From an uncultured Gammaproteobacteria bacterium (GTDB lineage: Bacteria > Pseudomonadota > Gammaproteobacteria > Ga0077536), in NCBI GenBank assembly GCA_938082545.1, contig CALKCL010000011.1, forward strand, positions 62,001 through 126,000: DNA of 64,000 nt. The letters run 5' to 3'. Of the stretch, positions 63,829 through 64,000 are shown in pieces (the stretch's first letter is position 1; each line of letters begins with the position of its first letter). The translations under genes and the position numbers were made by a program. Below the pieces are notes generated by a model. It was not told the DNA's origin and did no database searches. It saw nothing but the letters and a program-made list of their open reading frames with translations.

Positions 63829-64000
63829 ATGCGACTTACCGCGCCTAGAATTAAACCGAAAGAAAAAGAAAATTGGGATGAAGAAGACCACCGAATTATG
63901 AAGCCTTTTGTTGAGTCGAGGTCTGTTCACAATGTGTTTAAGACGTTACTCCAACATCCAAGCATGATGAAGCGTTGGATGGTTTTTGCGAACCATATTT
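63829..64000 (+). CDS. Carboxymuconolactone decarboxylase/AhpD-like protein, 5' part
   Basis: 57 residues are visible before the window ends: MRLTAPRIKPKEKENWDEED, then SVHNVFKTLLQHPSMMKRWMVFANHI. This is the N-terminal pattern of CMD-domain proteins whose Cys-x-x-Cys redox site would lie further on. AGGA is eight bases before the ATG. Role (decarboxylase versus peroxidase reductant) cannot be decided. Confidence 0.7.
   Translation, partial: MRLTAPRIKPKEKENWDEEDHRIMKPFVESRSVHNVFKTLLQHPSMMKRWMVFANHI

Overview
The window reads as chromosomal DNA of a free-living, probably marine, gammaproteobacterium with moderate GC. The lineage call rests on gene order: rnr-rlmB, rpsF-rpsR-(DUF2232)-rplI-dnaB-alr-radA, corB-ccsA-like-ffh, ubiG-gph, and gltX followed by tRNA genes, plus the presence of DsbB, SdhE and YgfZ. 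I cannot place it below class level. No rRNA, CRISPR array, phage or insertion sequence is visible.

Bases 1-33 kb are mostly housekeeping. The first 8 kb, all on the plus strand, carry RNA decay and rRNA methylation (rnr, rlmB), a ribosomal protein/replication cluster (rpsF, rpsR, DUF2232, rplI, dnaB), then alr and radA; radA seems to lack any ATG/GTG/TTG start for its conserved zinc finger. Next come a CorB-type membrane protein, a CcsA-like protein, ffh and dsbB. From 12.3 to 20.3 kb a long minus-strand block holds sdhCDAB together with several relatives of mitochondrial assembly factors (SDHAF4/DUF1674, SdhE, YgfZ, and an NDUFAF6-like squalene/phytoene-synthase-fold protein), followed by gph and ubiG. 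leuCD, a ligase/crotonase pair, a solitary DpnA-like DNA adenine methyltransferase in a tight three-gene unit, a glutaredoxin, FMN enzymes, a Zn alcohol dehydrogenase, a SulP transporter and a cold-shock gene with a long structured leader follow.

Bases 33-64 kb mix core genes (gltX, tRNA-Ala, tRNA-Glu, a second-type EF-G, pepN, an M18 aminopeptidase) with a rich set of catabolic genes: three flavin Baeyer-Villiger-type monooxygenases, two PQQ dehydrogenases, NTF2/SnoaL-like small enzymes, MaoC hotdog proteins, crotonases, a GST, a VOC protein, a quinone oxidoreductase, four alpha/beta hydrolases, an MFS carrier, a pirin and an AhpD-like protein cut by the window end. Together they suggest oxidation of alcohols to ketones, oxygen insertion into ketones to give esters or lactones, hydrolysis, and CoA-linked degradation, but no substrate can be named from sequence alone.

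The most unusual items are the assembly-factor-rich sdh neighbourhood, an uncharacterised six-gene PQQ/GST/VOC/MaoC/SnoaL operon, a Baeyer-Villiger enzyme whose signature histidine is replaced by leucine, an inverse-autotransporter barrel that ends without a passenger, the non-canonical radA start, and the cold-shock leader.
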